Made by a program: the position numbers and the translations under genes
Notes under the pieces: generated by a model
What the model was told of the DNA's origin: nothing
Database searches by the model: none
The model's input: only the letters and a program-made list of their open reading frames with translations
In this document: piece by piece, positions 15,390 through 23,462 of the stretch
Position numbering within the stretch: position 1 is the stretch's first letter
How the letters are laid out: each line of letters begins with the position of its first letter
NCBI GenBank assembly: GCA_036012155.1
Contig: DASCOT010000012.1
Span: 1 to 28,315 of the forward strand
Origin: DASCOT01 sp036012155
Lineage (GTDB): Bacteria; Acidobacteriota; UBA890; WLXD01
DNA: 28,315 nt
Direction: 5' to 3'

Positions 15390-15583
15390 TCGGGGGCGAA
15401 AGTCACGCGGTTCTGTTGAGAGGGCTGTCCTGAACGCAGACGCCGGCCCGAGAGGAGGGAGACCCGCCGACCTCGTCACGACGCCGTCACCTATGTCGTC
15501 CGACGAGCGGGGCTCCCGACCGAGGCGCCGAGCTCTACGTGCGTGGGGCCCGGCCAACAGAACCGCGTGGCTTTCGCCTTCGA
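15390..15583 (+). ncRNA. Long nested hairpin element, possible structured RNA
   Basis: This occupies nearly all of the 222-bp gap between two convergent genes. The arms 15396-15418 and 15555-15577 are complementary over 23 positions with one G-U (15403/15570), and pairing continues outward to 15390/15583 with two more G-U pairs. Inside, 15442-15449 pairs with 15546-15554 (one bulged C), 15451-15454 with 15533-15536, GGGAG plus CCCG (15457-15466) with CGGG plus CTCCC (15508-15517), CTCGTC (15472-15477) with GACGAG (15502-15507), and ACGAC (15478-15482) with GTCGT (15495-15499). The three outer-stem exceptions are G-U on the plus strand but A-C on the minus strand, favouring a plus-strand RNA. 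Alternatives are a MITE-like palindrome or an elaborate two-way terminator. Confidence 0.5.
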
Positions 15584-15589
15584 GCTCGG

Positions 15590-16084
15590 TCAGTTGCTCA
15601 GAATTCGCACCATGGTCAGCGCGTCCTCACGAGGGCTCGGGTAGTAACCGCGCCGGACACCGGCGCAGCGGAACCCCAGAAGCTTGTAGAGCCGCTGTGC
15701 CGCGCTGTTCGACATCCGCACATCGAGGCGACAGCTGTTGGCGCCGCGGTATTCCGACCAGCGGAGCGCTGCCTCGATGAGACGCCGGCCGAATCCGAGG
15801 CGCCGACGGTCGGTGGCTACGGCGACGTTGGCGATCAGCGTATCTTCGCGATCAGGGCAAGCGATCAGATAGCCGGCAACGCCATCGGCGTAGGCGACCA
15901 GACACAGAATCTCGGGTGCTGTTAACGCTAGCTCGAATGCCGAGCGTGGCCACGGGGCGGCAAAGCTGGATGTCTCGATTGCCAAAACGGCATCGAGGTC
16001 GGCGCCACACATACGTCGCAGGACGATGTTTCGGGCGGCGATGGTGGGCGCGACGCCCCCCTCTCCACCGACCACCGTGGGCAT
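15590..16084 (-). CDS. rimI: Ribosomal protein S18-alanine N-acetyltransferase
   Basis: A 164-aa GNAT acetyltransferase of the RimI type. Signatures are a catalytic-region IETSSFAAPWP near the N-terminus, the acetyl-CoA pyrophosphate loop VATDRRRLGFGRRL (Q/R-x-x-G-x-G/A), LDVRMSNSAAQRLYKLLGF and a C-terminal YYPSPREDALTM, all typical of RimI, which acetylates the N-terminus of ribosomal protein S18. Some related proteins use other substrates. The first ~20 residues (GGEGGVAPTIA) are an extension ahead of the fold. Its ATG shares one base with the stop of the upstream phosphatase (TGATG), so expression is coupled. RimI usually sits with tsaB or tsaE; here it sits behind a phosphatase, which is less common. 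Confidence 0.9.
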   Translation of the reverse strand: MPTVVGGEGGVAPTIAARNIVLRRMCGADLDAVLAIETSSFAAPWPRSAFELALTAPEILCLVAYADGVAGYLIACPDREDTLIANVAVATDRRRLGFGRRLIEAALRWSEYRGANSCRLDVRMSNSAAQRLYKLLGFRCAGVRRGYYPSPREDALTMVRILSN

Positions 16085-16916
16085 CAGCTCGCCGTGTGCT
16101 TGATGATCATCAGCGTGAGGTCGTCGTGTTGCGGGGCGCCGGTGCTGAAGACGGAGACGGCGTCGAACACTGCCTTTCCCATTCCGTCCGCATCCTGGTT
16201 CCGTTCCGCTACGACCACCGACGCCAGGGCCTCCTCTCCATACTCTTCCTCGTCCGGGTTATTGGCCTCCGTAACACCGTCCGAAAAAACCACCACCACA
16301 TCGTCGGCTTCGAGCTGTACGGTTTGCACCTCGTACTCACGGTCGGCGAACAGCCCCAGCGGCATGCCGCCGCCCATCAGTTGCTTGGGCTCCGCGTCGC
16401 CACGTACCAGCAGCGCGGGGTTATGCCCGGCGTTGACGAACTGCATCTGCACGTCGGGCCGCAGCAGTCCGACGAAGAATGTCGCGTAGCGCTCGGGTGA
16501 CGTGCGCTGGAACAAGAAGTTGTTTACGTGCCCGCAAACGAACGCCAGGTCTTCTGACGTTTGGGTGGCGGCCAGGAACGCTGCCTGCAGCGTGGCCATC
16601 AACATGGCGGCCGGGATGCCCTTGCCGGAGACGTCGCCGACGGCAAACCCGAGGGTGCCCCACTGCGTTTCGAAGAACTCGTAGTAGTCGCCGCCGACGC
16701 CGCGGAAGGGAACGTTGAGGGCGTGGACGTCGTACCAATCCGACTCCGGGAAATCGGATAGCAGCAGGCTTCGCTGGATGCGGTTGGCGACCCGTAGCTC
16801 ATCCTCCATGCGTCGCTTCTCGAGCGCTTCCTCGTAAAGGCGGGCATTGTCGATGGCGATCGCCGCATGGCTGGCGAACGACTCGATCATGGAAAGATCC
16901 TGGTCGCCAAAGTTGC
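16084..16916 (-). CDS. PP2C/SpoIIE-type phosphatase domain, C-terminal half of a frameshifted gene
   Basis: This is the C-terminal part of an FHA-GAF-PP2C protein whose first part is at 16799-17776. It resumes in a different frame at RNFGDQDLS (about 16916), the last stretch of the GAF domain. A signalling helix (YEEALEKRRMEDELRVANRI) leads into a complete RsbU/SpoIIE-like phosphatase domain with GGDYYEF, VGDVSGKGIPAAMLMA, NAGHNPALL, FSDGVTEANN and HDDLTLMII, which supply the metal-binding aspartates. Such enzymes dephosphorylate anti-sigma-factor antagonists. The frame is open back to 17049, but that upstream stretch is the wrong frame of the GAF domain. An internal ATG (16890) could allow separate translation. 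If the frameshift is a sequencing error, the whole protein is about 564 aa. Confidence 0.88.
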
Positions 16917-17776
16917 GGGTCGGCGAGCGTCGGGTCGACGTAGAGCACCCCGAGGATCCTCGCACTCGGGTCGGCGCCATCGCTGCTTTGCAGATCCCCC
17001 AAGTCGGATTCTTCGACGCGGGAGAAGTGCGAAAGTCGCAGCGGCACACACATGACGGTCCGCAAGTGCAAGCCGACGATGCTCTGCTGGGCGCTGAAGT
17101 GCTCGTCTTCGGTGACGTCGGTCAGGATCTGCGCCTGGCCATTGCCGAAGACGGCGCTGACGACGCTCTGGCTGTACTGAGTCGACAGGGCATCGCTGGT
17201 GAGGTTGCGCTGCGCCGCGATTTCTAGCGACTCGGCCTCGCTACCCAGCAGCATCATGCAGCGTTCGCCCTCGGTGAGGGCAATCACCGCGTCCATTACC
17301 TTCTCGAGGACGTCGTTGAGGCGCAACGACGAGTTCAGCGCCTTACTGATCTCGAGCAGAGCCTCGAGGTTTCGGGTGCTGTCCTGTTGCTCCTTGATCT
17401 CGTTGCCGCCGTCCAGCGTCGTTGCCTTGCCGGTGGTGCCGATCATCATGGTGAACTCGCCCCCCGAGCGGAAGGTGAGCAGGTGGTTGGTGGCGCCACC
17501 CAGGCGAATCCGATCGTTCGGCCCAAGCACGTGACGCTCGATGCGCTGCTGGTTCACAAACGTGCCATGAGTGCTGCCGAGGTCTTCAACGACGAACTCG
17601 GCGTTGTCGCGCAAGATTCGAGCATGGTCGCGCGATACGGTCGGGTCGAGCACCTGTACCTCGTTGGTGCTTCGGCGGCCCAGGGTGAGCGGCAGGTTCT
17701 CCAGCGCCACCCTGGTCATATCGCCGTCCGGATCACGGAACATCAGGTAGGGCTGGGCGGAAGGGTCCTCAGGCAT
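16799..17776 (-). CDS. FHA-GAF N-terminal half of frameshifted phosphatase
   Basis: The N-terminal part of the phosphatase gene. It starts at ATG 17776 (MPEDPSAQPYLMF); a TTG at 17812 is also in frame. An FHA phosphothreonine-binding domain comes first (LTLGRRSTNEVQV, SRDHARIL, DLGSTHGTFVN), followed by a GAF domain (LLEISKALNSSLRLNDVLEKV, then CMMLLG, LRTVMCVPL and GVLYVDPTL). The frame then runs into unrelated residues (WRPGSFHDRVVRQPCG) and stops at 16799. The correct continuation, NFGDQDLSMIESF, lies one base away. Removing one G from the GGG at 16917-16919 (C on the coding strand) restores D-R-N-F-G-D-Q-D. It faces away from the membrane-protein locus at 18013 with ~236 bp between. Confidence 0.85.
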   Translation of the reverse strand: MPEDPSAQPYLMFRDPDGDMTRVALENLPLTLGRRSTNEVQVLDPTVSRDHARILRDNAEFVVEDLGSTHGTFVNQQRIERHVLGPNDRIRLGGATNHLLTFRSGGEFTMMIGTTGKATTLDGGNEIKEQQDSTRNLEALLEISKALNSSLRLNDVLEKVMDAVIALTEGERCMMLLGSEAESLEIAAQRNLTSDALSTQYSQSVVSAVFGNGQAQILTDVTEDEHFSAQQSIVGLHLRTVMCVPLRLSHFSRVEESDLGDLQSSDGADPSARILGVLYVDPTLADPQLWRPGSFHDRVVRQPCGDRHRQCPPLRGSAREATHGG

Positions 17777-17941
17777 CGTTACTCGTGTGGTTTGCCGTAG
17801 CGGACGAGTCAATGCGCCGATGAGTGCGTCTCGGGCGCCGACTCAGGAAAGGGCAGGGCTATTAGACGAGCTGGTCCGACCGCGGAGAGCATTCTACTTC
17901 GCGCTGGTGGTTGGTGTCACAGTTCGGGCTGGGTCCCGCGG

Positions 17942-17969
17942 TTGCGGCGGGTTACCGATCCGCTAACAT
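17942..17969 (+). promoter_or_regulatory. Possible sigma-70 promoter for the membrane protein/regulator operon
   Basis: TTGCGG (17942-17947) and TAACAT (17964-17969) are separated by 16 bp and lie 30-45 bp before the two possible start codons of the following gene. The match to TTGACA/TATAAT is only partial (3 and 4 of 6). A CCCGC/GCGGG palindrome overlaps the -35 side, which could serve as an operator for the regulator encoded downstream. Confidence 0.25.
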
Positions 17970-18012
17970 TGTGAGGCAAAGTACTCGTCGAGATGAATAG
18001 GTGCGGCCGCTG

Positions 18013-18596
18013 ATGACAGATTCCTTGCAGGCTCGAGCCGAGCAGCATCTCCAACTGATTCGTGCGGCCATGGAGCGTGCCGCGACGTTCACCGCGTTGC
18101 CGGGCTGGGGCGGTGTGATCATGGGGGTGGTGGGCCTGTTAGGGGCGCTGGCAGCCGCCCGGGCGACAGATCCGCGGCAGTGGGTGCTCGTTTGGTTCCT
18201 TGCGGCGGGCGTTGCCGTTCCGGTCGGGGCGCTCACCATGTGGCGCAAGGCGAGCCGAGCCGAGCCGGGGTCGACCTCTACTCGGGCACCGCGCGTATGT
18301 TCATTGGCTGCCTGGCAACGCCGATTGCTGCCGGCGCCATCCTCACGGTGGCACTGATTGAGCGGCAGGCGTATGCGGCGTTGCCGGCCGCGTGGTTGAC
18401 CTTGTACGGCACCGCGGCGGTCGTCGGCGGCGTGTTCTCGGTACGTCTGGTGCCGATCATAGGGATGGCATTCATGGTGCTCGGGGGGCTCGCGGCCTTT
18501 GCGCCGTTGGCGGTCGGCAATGTGCTCCTGGGCGCCGGGTTCGGTTTGCTCCAGGGGGTAGTCGGGTTGGTCATCGTTCGCCGCTTCGGCGGCTAA
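18013..18596 (+). pseudogene. Multi-pass membrane protein, frameshifted at a 5-bp repeat
   Basis: A membrane protein gene of about 190 codons read in two frames. The first part (from ATG 18013, or GTG 18001) has the conserved soluble start (AEQHLQLIRAAMERAATFTALPGWGG) and two transmembrane helices to MWRKASRA. The reading then goes out of frame and stops at 18357. The second part continues in another frame from AGVDLYSGTARMF to the stop at 18596, with four more helices and the closing VRRFGG. The (GAGCC)3 run at 18252-18266 is the break point: with two copies the frame reads K-A-S-R-A-G-V-D-L-Y. The gene pairs with the winged-helix regulator 15 bp downstream, an arrangement I recall from Acidobacteriota. 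Function unknown. Confidence 0.75.
18252..18266 (+). repeat. (GAGCC)3 tandem repeat causing a frameshift
   Basis: Three exact head-to-tail copies of GAGCC lie inside the membrane-protein gene. Two copies would keep the ORF open across the junction and three break it. This is the size and position of a slipped-strand mutation site. It could be a fixed mutation, an on/off switch in the population, or an assembly error. Confidence 0.8.
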
Positions 18597-18611
18597 CGTA
18601 GGAGAGGCGAT

Positions 18612-18986
18612 ATGAAGGCGAAACGACAGCATGCCCCTTCCGGCGCAGACCAATCTGCGGTCTTGCCGAGGCTGATCGAGGGTGGCGTCGATGCTGCCCC
18701 CCTCGACCGGATCATCCATCAACCCGTACGCCTGTCTATCGTCAGCTCGCTGGCGGTGAACGAGGCACTGAGCTTCAACGAGCTCAAGCGGCTACTCGAG
18801 TTGAGCGATGGCAACCTAAGCGTGCACGCGCGCCGGCTCGAGGATGCTGGATATGTCACCTGCGACAAGAAGTTCGTAGGGCGCGTGCCGCGGACGCGGT
18901 ATCGATTGACCGACTCGGGGCGCCAGGCGCTGCAGCGCTATCTGGAGCACATGGAGGCGCTGATAGCGGCCGTGAGACAGTCTTAG
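18612..18986 (+). CDS. Winged-helix transcriptional regulator
   Basis: A 124-aa DNA-binding protein with a single winged-helix domain of the type called winged helix DNA-binding or HTH_27, MarR/ArsR-like. The stretch LDRIIHQPVRLSIVSSLAV opens the domain, followed by the helix-turn-helix (SFNELKRLLELSDGNLSVHA) and the wing (ARRLEDAGYVTCDKKFVGRVPRTRYRLT), ending in a helix that usually mediates dimerisation. The first ~30 residues are a charged, probably disordered tail. AGGAGAGG lies 5 nt before the ATG. It sits between its usual membrane-protein partner (here frameshifted) and the multihaem cytochrome gene, only 16 bp upstream of the latter. Autoregulation of this operon is likely but not shown. 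Confidence 0.92.
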   Translation: MKAKRQHAPSGADQSAVLPRLIEGGVDAAPLDRIIHQPVRLSIVSSLAVNEALSFNELKRLLELSDGNLSVHARRLEDAGYVTCDKKFVGRVPRTRYRLTDSGRQALQRYLEHMEALIAAVRQS

Positions 18987-19002
18987 CAAGGAGCCGCCGG
19001 CG

Positions 19003-21516
19003 GTGCGTGGCATAGTTGAAGGCATCATGGCCGCCAACTCGCCGCGCTCAAATGTACTGTCGCTGCGCCTCTTGCTCGCGGTGCTCGCAGCGGTCATCCC
19101 CGTCGCTCTGTTGTCACTCGTCGGGGCGACCGGGGTTCCGCTCCAGCAGGAAGACTACCGGGATCCGACGGAGTTTCCGACCTACTTCGAGGCCGGCCCG
19201 CATGTGGAGGGCTATCGGTTCACAGAGCTGCCCCTCGATCGCGACTCGCCTTTCTACCCGTCATCGGCCACCACGCGATCCGAGGGGTTCTATTCGCAGG
19301 CGCAGCTCATGGACGTCGAGCGCTGCGGCGATGTCGGGTGCCACCCCGATATCTACGACATGTGGTTCGAATCAGCGCACCACCTCGCCTCGATGAGCGA
19401 TCCTTGGTACCGGCGCACGGTGCAGTTCTTTCAAGAGCGCGCGGGAGTGCCGGCCTCGCAGTGGTGCGGCGGTTGCCACGATCCGGCGCTGATGATGACC
19501 GGCAAGATGCAGGGTACGGAGCCGATCGACGTCGAGGGAGCTGGCGCCAACATAGGCATCTCGTGTCAGTTCTGTCACAGCATCGATCGCGTGCACTCGG
19601 CCCGAGCCAACGGCTCCTACCGCCTGGCTCCGGCCGCGGCGTTACCCTATTCAGGCACTATCGATCCGAAGCTTCGGCAGCGTGGCAACGACGAGCTGCT
19701 CGCCGACCCTGAGCTGATCAGACGCCATCAGGCGCGGCGCCGCAGTCCGTTTCATTCGTTGTCGCTGTTTTGTGGCACCTGCCATAAGCAGAGCTTGATT
19801 ACGCCGGTCAACAACTACAAATGGCTGCGTGGCTTCGACGAGTACGACGGCTGGCAGGCGAGCGGCGTGTCGGCAGGCTCAGCGCGCTCGTTCTATTACC
19901 CGCCAGCGCCCCTGCAATGCCAGGATTGCCACATGCCCGAGGTGCCATCCAACGACGCCGGGAACGACAATGGCATGGTCAACTCGCATCGCTTCCTCGG
20001 CTCCAACACCGCGCTGCCGGCAGTGCTCGGTTACAAGGAGCAGCTGCGCGCAACGGTGGAGTTCCTGCAGGATGACCAGGTCACCGTCGACATCTTCGCG
20101 CTGCGGCTAGGGGGACCGGGGGCGGAATCGCGACTCCTCGCCCCAGCTGACGCCGCTGTCTCCAGCGTGACGCCCGGAGAATCGGTCGGTGTGGAGATCG
20201 TGGTGCGAACGCGCGGTGTGGGGCATCAGTTCACCGGAGGCACTACGGACAGCAACATGAGCTGGCTCGAAGTAAGCCTCGTTGACGGTGATGGCCACCC
20301 GGTTCTCATGTCGGGCGGCATGAACGAGGAGCGTGAGGTCGATCCGAGCTCCCACTTTTACCGGGGGCTGTTTCTCGACGAGGCCGGCCAGGAGCTCAGC
20401 AAGCGTAATGGCTGGGATCGTCGGACGCCCGTCTATGTTCACGCCATTCCGCCGGGCGCCGCCGACACGGTGCACTACCGGTTCAAGGTCCCCGACGACG
20501 CGCGTGGCGTTCTGCGACTGCGCGCCCGACTCAACTACCGGAAGCACAAACAGTCGTACAATCGCTGGGCCTTGGGGGCGGTTCCGGCCACCGAGCAACC
20601 GCCCCTGGCGGTTAGCCGCAAGGAAGTCGACACTCGCCGATGGGAATACGATGACACCAAGGTTGCCGATTTACCGACGGTGATTCTCAGCGAGGCCGAT
20701 CTGGAGTTGGTCGTTCGCGCCTCGTCCACCGATGAGGGCCCGAGCGCAACGACACCGCAGCGTGGCGACTGGATGCGCTTCAACGATTACGCCATTGGCT
20801 TGCTGCGCCAGGGCGACTCCCGCGCCGCGATCGAGGCGTTCCGAGTCGTACAGCAGGTATATCCGGAGTACGCGGACGGGTTCGTGAACGAGGCCAGGGC
20901 GCATCTGAGCGAGGGCAACCTGGCCGAGGTCGAGAGCGTTCTCGAGCAGGCTGCGGCGCTCGAGCCGGGCTACTTCAAGGCGGCGTACTTCCAGGCCCAG
21001 GCAGCGCGTGGCTTCGGGGAGTACGAGCGCGCCGCCGAGCTTCTCCGTCGGGTGGCGGAAGAGTTCCCCTACGACCGTGTCGTGCGGCTCGATCTCGGCA
21101 ACGTCTACTACCTGCTGGGCAAGTACGACGATGCTATCGAAGATCTCCTGTTCGTCCTCGATCAGATCGACTCAGAGGAGCTCGGGGCGCACTACACCCT
21201 GATGCTCAGCTACCGTGCGCTTGGCGACGATGCCAAGGCCCGGGTGCACGAGTCACGCTATCTGCGCTATCGCGAGGACGAGGATATTCGTCAGCTCACC
21301 GGGCGACACAGGCGGCAGAATCCACACGACAACAACGAGGCGCAGCCCATTCACTTCCATGAGCTGTCGGCGGTCTCAGGTTGGTTCAGCGCGCCCGAGC
21401 GCGACCCGTGGACTGATTGGCTCGAGGGTGGCGACCGCGACCGTCCGGCGCGTGAGTTCCCTGGCCCGCGTCCGCCGTGGCGTCGTACCGATCGCGCCGA
21501 CGGCCGGCGACCATGA
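19003..21516 (+). CDS. Pentahaem cytochrome c with C-terminal TPR domain
   Basis: An 837-aa exported protein with an N-terminal signal/anchor helix (about 18-42). It has five haem-binding motifs: an unusual CX4CH (CGDVGCH, 108-114), then CGGCH (155-159), CQFCH (188-192), CGTCH (257-261) and CQDCH (306-310). A beta-rich domain (~340-530) contains the conserved GVGHQFTGG stretch, and TPR repeats (~590-740) follow. The C-terminus ends in a Pro/Arg-rich tail. Related cytochromes carry electrons outside the cytoplasm, often to or from surface proteins. The start is GTG 19003 with GGAG about 9 nt upstream; ATG 19027 is an alternative. It overlaps the CRTAC1 gene by 4 bp (ATGA) and follows the regulator by 16 bp. 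Substrate or acceptor unknown. Confidence 0.9.
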   Translation: MRGIVEGIMAANSPRSNVLSLRLLLAVLAAVIPVALLSLVGATGVPLQQEDYRDPTEFPTYFEAGPHVEGYRFTELPLDRDSPFYPSSATTRSEGFYSQAQLMDVERCGDVGCHPDIYDMWFESAHHLASMSDPWYRRTVQFFQERAGVPASQWCGGCHDPALMMTGKMQGTEPIDVEGAGANIGISCQFCHSIDRVHSARANGSYRLAPAAALPYSGTIDPKLRQRGNDELLADPELIRRHQARRRSPFHSLSLFCGTCHKQSLITPVNNYKWLRGFDEYDGWQASGVSAGSARSFYYPPAPLQCQDCHMPEVPSNDAGNDNGMVNSHRFLGSNTALPAVLGYKEQLRATVEFLQDDQVTVDIFALRLGGPGAESRLLAPADAAVSSVTPGESVGVEIVVRTRGVGHQFTGGTTDSNMSWLEVSLVDGDGHPVLMSGGMNEEREVDPSSHFYRGLFLDEAGQELSKRNGWDRRTPVYVHAIPPGAADTVHYRFKVPDDARGVLRLRARLNYRKHKQSYNRWALGAVPATEQPPLAVSRKEVDTRRWEYDDTKVADLPTVILSEADLELVVRASSTDEGPSATTPQRGDWMRFNDYAIGLLRQGDSRAAIEAFRVVQQVYPEYADGFVNEARAHLSEGNLAEVESVLEQAAALEPGYFKAAYFQAQAARGFGEYERAAELLRRVAEEFPYDRVVRLDLGNVYYLLGKYDDAIEDLLFVLDQIDSEELGAHYTLMLSYRALGDDAKARVHESRYLRYREDEDIRQLTGRHRRQNPHDNNEAQPIHFHELSAVSGWFSAPERDPWTDWLEGGDRDRPAREFPGPRPPWRRTDRADGRRP

Positions 21517-23258
21517 GCCGGCTGAGAGCGCCGCTGGTGGCGACCGTGGCCATGGTCCTGACGGCGGCGCTTTCGCCGACCGACGAGCCGAGTCAGTTCG
21601 TCGATCACACGACGGCTGCCGGGATCGACTTCCAGCACATCAACGGCGCTTTCGGTGGCAAGTGGATGCCCGAGAGCTTGGGGGCCGGAGTGGCGCTGTT
21701 CGATGCCGACGGTGACGGATGGACCGATATCCTGTTCGTTCAGGGGACGTCGTGGCCCGGGCATGAGGCAGCCGTGCCGGTGGCGTTGCGCGAAGCCACG
21801 ATGCAGCTGTACCGCAACCGCGGCGACCGTACATTCGAGAACATCACCGCGGGTTCGGGGCTCGAGGTCCCGCTCTACGGATTCGGGGCCGCGCCCGCCG
21901 ACTACGACGGTGACGGCGATACCGACCTGCTGGTCACGGCGTATGGCGCCAACCGCCTGTTCCAGAACGCCGGCGACGGTATGTTTGTCGACGTGACGGA
22001 GACCTCTGGGATGGGACATCCCGGTTGGAGCACATCGGCGGCCTGGCTCGACTACGACCTCGATGGGGATCTCGACGTTTACGTGGCGAACTACGTCAAG
22101 TGGAGCCCAGACAACGACATCTGGTGCTCGCTGGACGGCGCCAACAAGTCTTACTGCACGCCCGAGTCTTATGAAGGCGAGCCCTCGGTTTTGTATCGCA
22201 ACGAGGGAGACGGCACCTTTGCTGACGTCAGCGTCGAAGCCCGGGTGTTCGTTCCGGGCGGCAAGTCGCTGGGCGTTACAGTGGCCGATTTCAACGCCGA
22301 CGGGCGCTCAGACTTCGCTGTTTCTAACGATACCGAGCCGAACTTTCTGTTCGAGAATGCTGGCGACGGCACGTTCGCGGAGGTCGGCTTGCTGTCGGGT
22401 ATGGCCTTTGATTCAGCCGGCCGGGCGCGTGCCGGTATGGGGATCGACACCGCCGACCTGACCAACACCGGTCGGCTGGTGCTGGCCATCGGCAACTTCA
22501 GCAAGGAGATGATCGGACTGTTCGAAAAGGGCCCGGGAGGTCTCTTCGTCGACATTGCGGGCCGCGCCGGGGTGGGACGGTCGAGCTTTCCGTTTCTCAC
22601 GTTCGGACTCTTCTTCTTCGACCACGATCTCGACGGCTGGCTGGATCTCTTCGCTGTCAACGGCCATCTGGAGGATCGTATTGCCGAGGTGGAGGCGAGC
22701 ATCAGCTACGAGCAGCGCCCGCTTCTGTACCTCAACCGCGGTGATGGGACGCTCCAGGAAGTGGGGGAGTGCACCGGCGATGCGATGACCCGCCCCATCG
22801 TCGGACGTGGGGCGGCCTATGCAGACTTGGATCGCGACGGCGACCTCGACGTTGTGATGACGAGCAATGGCGGGCGCGCCTACCTGCTGCTCAGCACCAC
22901 TCGTGACCACCCGGATCCGCCGCACCTGTTGCGTATCAGGCTCCGCGACGCGAGCCCCAATACGGCCGCGATCGGTGCTGCGGTCACGGTGCGTGCTGGC
23001 GACTGGCAACAAGTCCAGCTGGTGCGCTCAGGTTCCTCATACGCCTCGCGCAGTGAGCCCACGCTGACCTTCGGTCTGGGCGCAAGGGACTGGATCGATA
23101 CGGTCGAGATCGTCTGGCCGGACGGCGAGCGGCAGCGGCTCGAGGGGGCGACGCTAGCGGAGGCGGTGGATCATGAGCTTTTGATCCGTCGAGGTGGAGT
23201 CGAGACACGACTGCGTCTGGAGCCCACAACGATGGCGCCGCCGAGGCGCGCTCCGTAA
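21513..23258 (+). CDS. CRTAC1 family protein (FG-GAP/VCBS repeats, ASPIC/UnbV)
   Basis: A 581-aa exported beta-propeller protein. It has a signal peptide (1-20), then repeated Ca2+-binding FG-GAP/VCBS motifs of the D-x-D-x-D-G kind (FDADGDGWTDI, YDGDGDTDLL, YDLDGDLDVY, FNADGRSDFAV, HDLDGWLDLF, DRDGDLDVVM). The C-terminus is an ASPIC/UnbV domain with the TAAIGAAVTVRAG stretch and VEIVWPDGERQRL. Such proteins are common in Acidobacteria and Planctomycetes and are thought to be surface or periplasmic binding proteins, often next to TPR or cytochrome genes. ATG 21513 overlaps the cytochrome stop (ATGA); an upstream in-frame start at 21477 lacks a signal peptide. A GC-rich hairpin follows 34 bp after the stop. 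Confidence 0.93.
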   Translation: MSRLRAPLVATVAMVLTAALSPTDEPSQFVDHTTAAGIDFQHINGAFGGKWMPESLGAGVALFDADGDGWTDILFVQGTSWPGHEAAVPVALREATMQLYRNRGDRTFENITAGSGLEVPLYGFGAAPADYDGDGDTDLLVTAYGANRLFQNAGDGMFVDVTETSGMGHPGWSTSAAWLDYDLDGDLDVYVANYVKWSPDNDIWCSLDGANKSYCTPESYEGEPSVLYRNEGDGTFADVSVEARVFVPGGKSLGVTVADFNADGRSDFAVSNDTEPNFLFENAGDGTFAEVGLLSGMAFDSAGRARAGMGIDTADLTNTGRLVLAIGNFSKEMIGLFEKGPGGLFVDIAGRAGVGRSSFPFLTFGLFFFDHDLDGWLDLFAVNGHLEDRIAEVEASISYEQRPLLYLNRGDGTLQEVGECTGDAMTRPIVGRGAAYADLDRDGDLDVVMTSNGGRAYLLLSTTRDHPDPPHLLRIRLRDASPNTAAIGAAVTVRAGDWQQVQLVRSGSSYASRSEPTLTFGLGARDWIDTVEIVWPDGERQRLEGATLAEAVDHELLIRRGGVETRLRLEPTTMAPPRRAP

Positions 23259-23291
23259 CCTCAGGTCACGCCGACGAGAGGGTGACCCGTT

Positions 23292-23312
23292 CAGCGGCCG
23301 GCTCGGCCGCTG
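23292..23312 (+). terminator. Perfect 9-bp hairpin after the CRTAC1 gene
   Basis: CAGCGGCCG (23292-23300) and CGGCCGCTG (23304-23312) pair perfectly around a 3-nt loop (GCT), 34 bp after the stop codon of the CRTAC1 gene. No T-run follows. Its position suits a 3' end or mRNA-stabilising hairpin between two operons. Confidence 0.4.
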
Positions 23313-23462
23313 GGCGCTGCCATGGCCCGCTCGACAGTTCGTGTCTTGCCCGTCTCGCGGTACCGGCGTAGGCTGAGAGCTGGCTTCCTGACCTCAACAT
23401 CTGCGGTCCGCTATCGAGTCAGGCGCCCACTTTCCCCCTCGACTGCACCACCGAGCACATCG

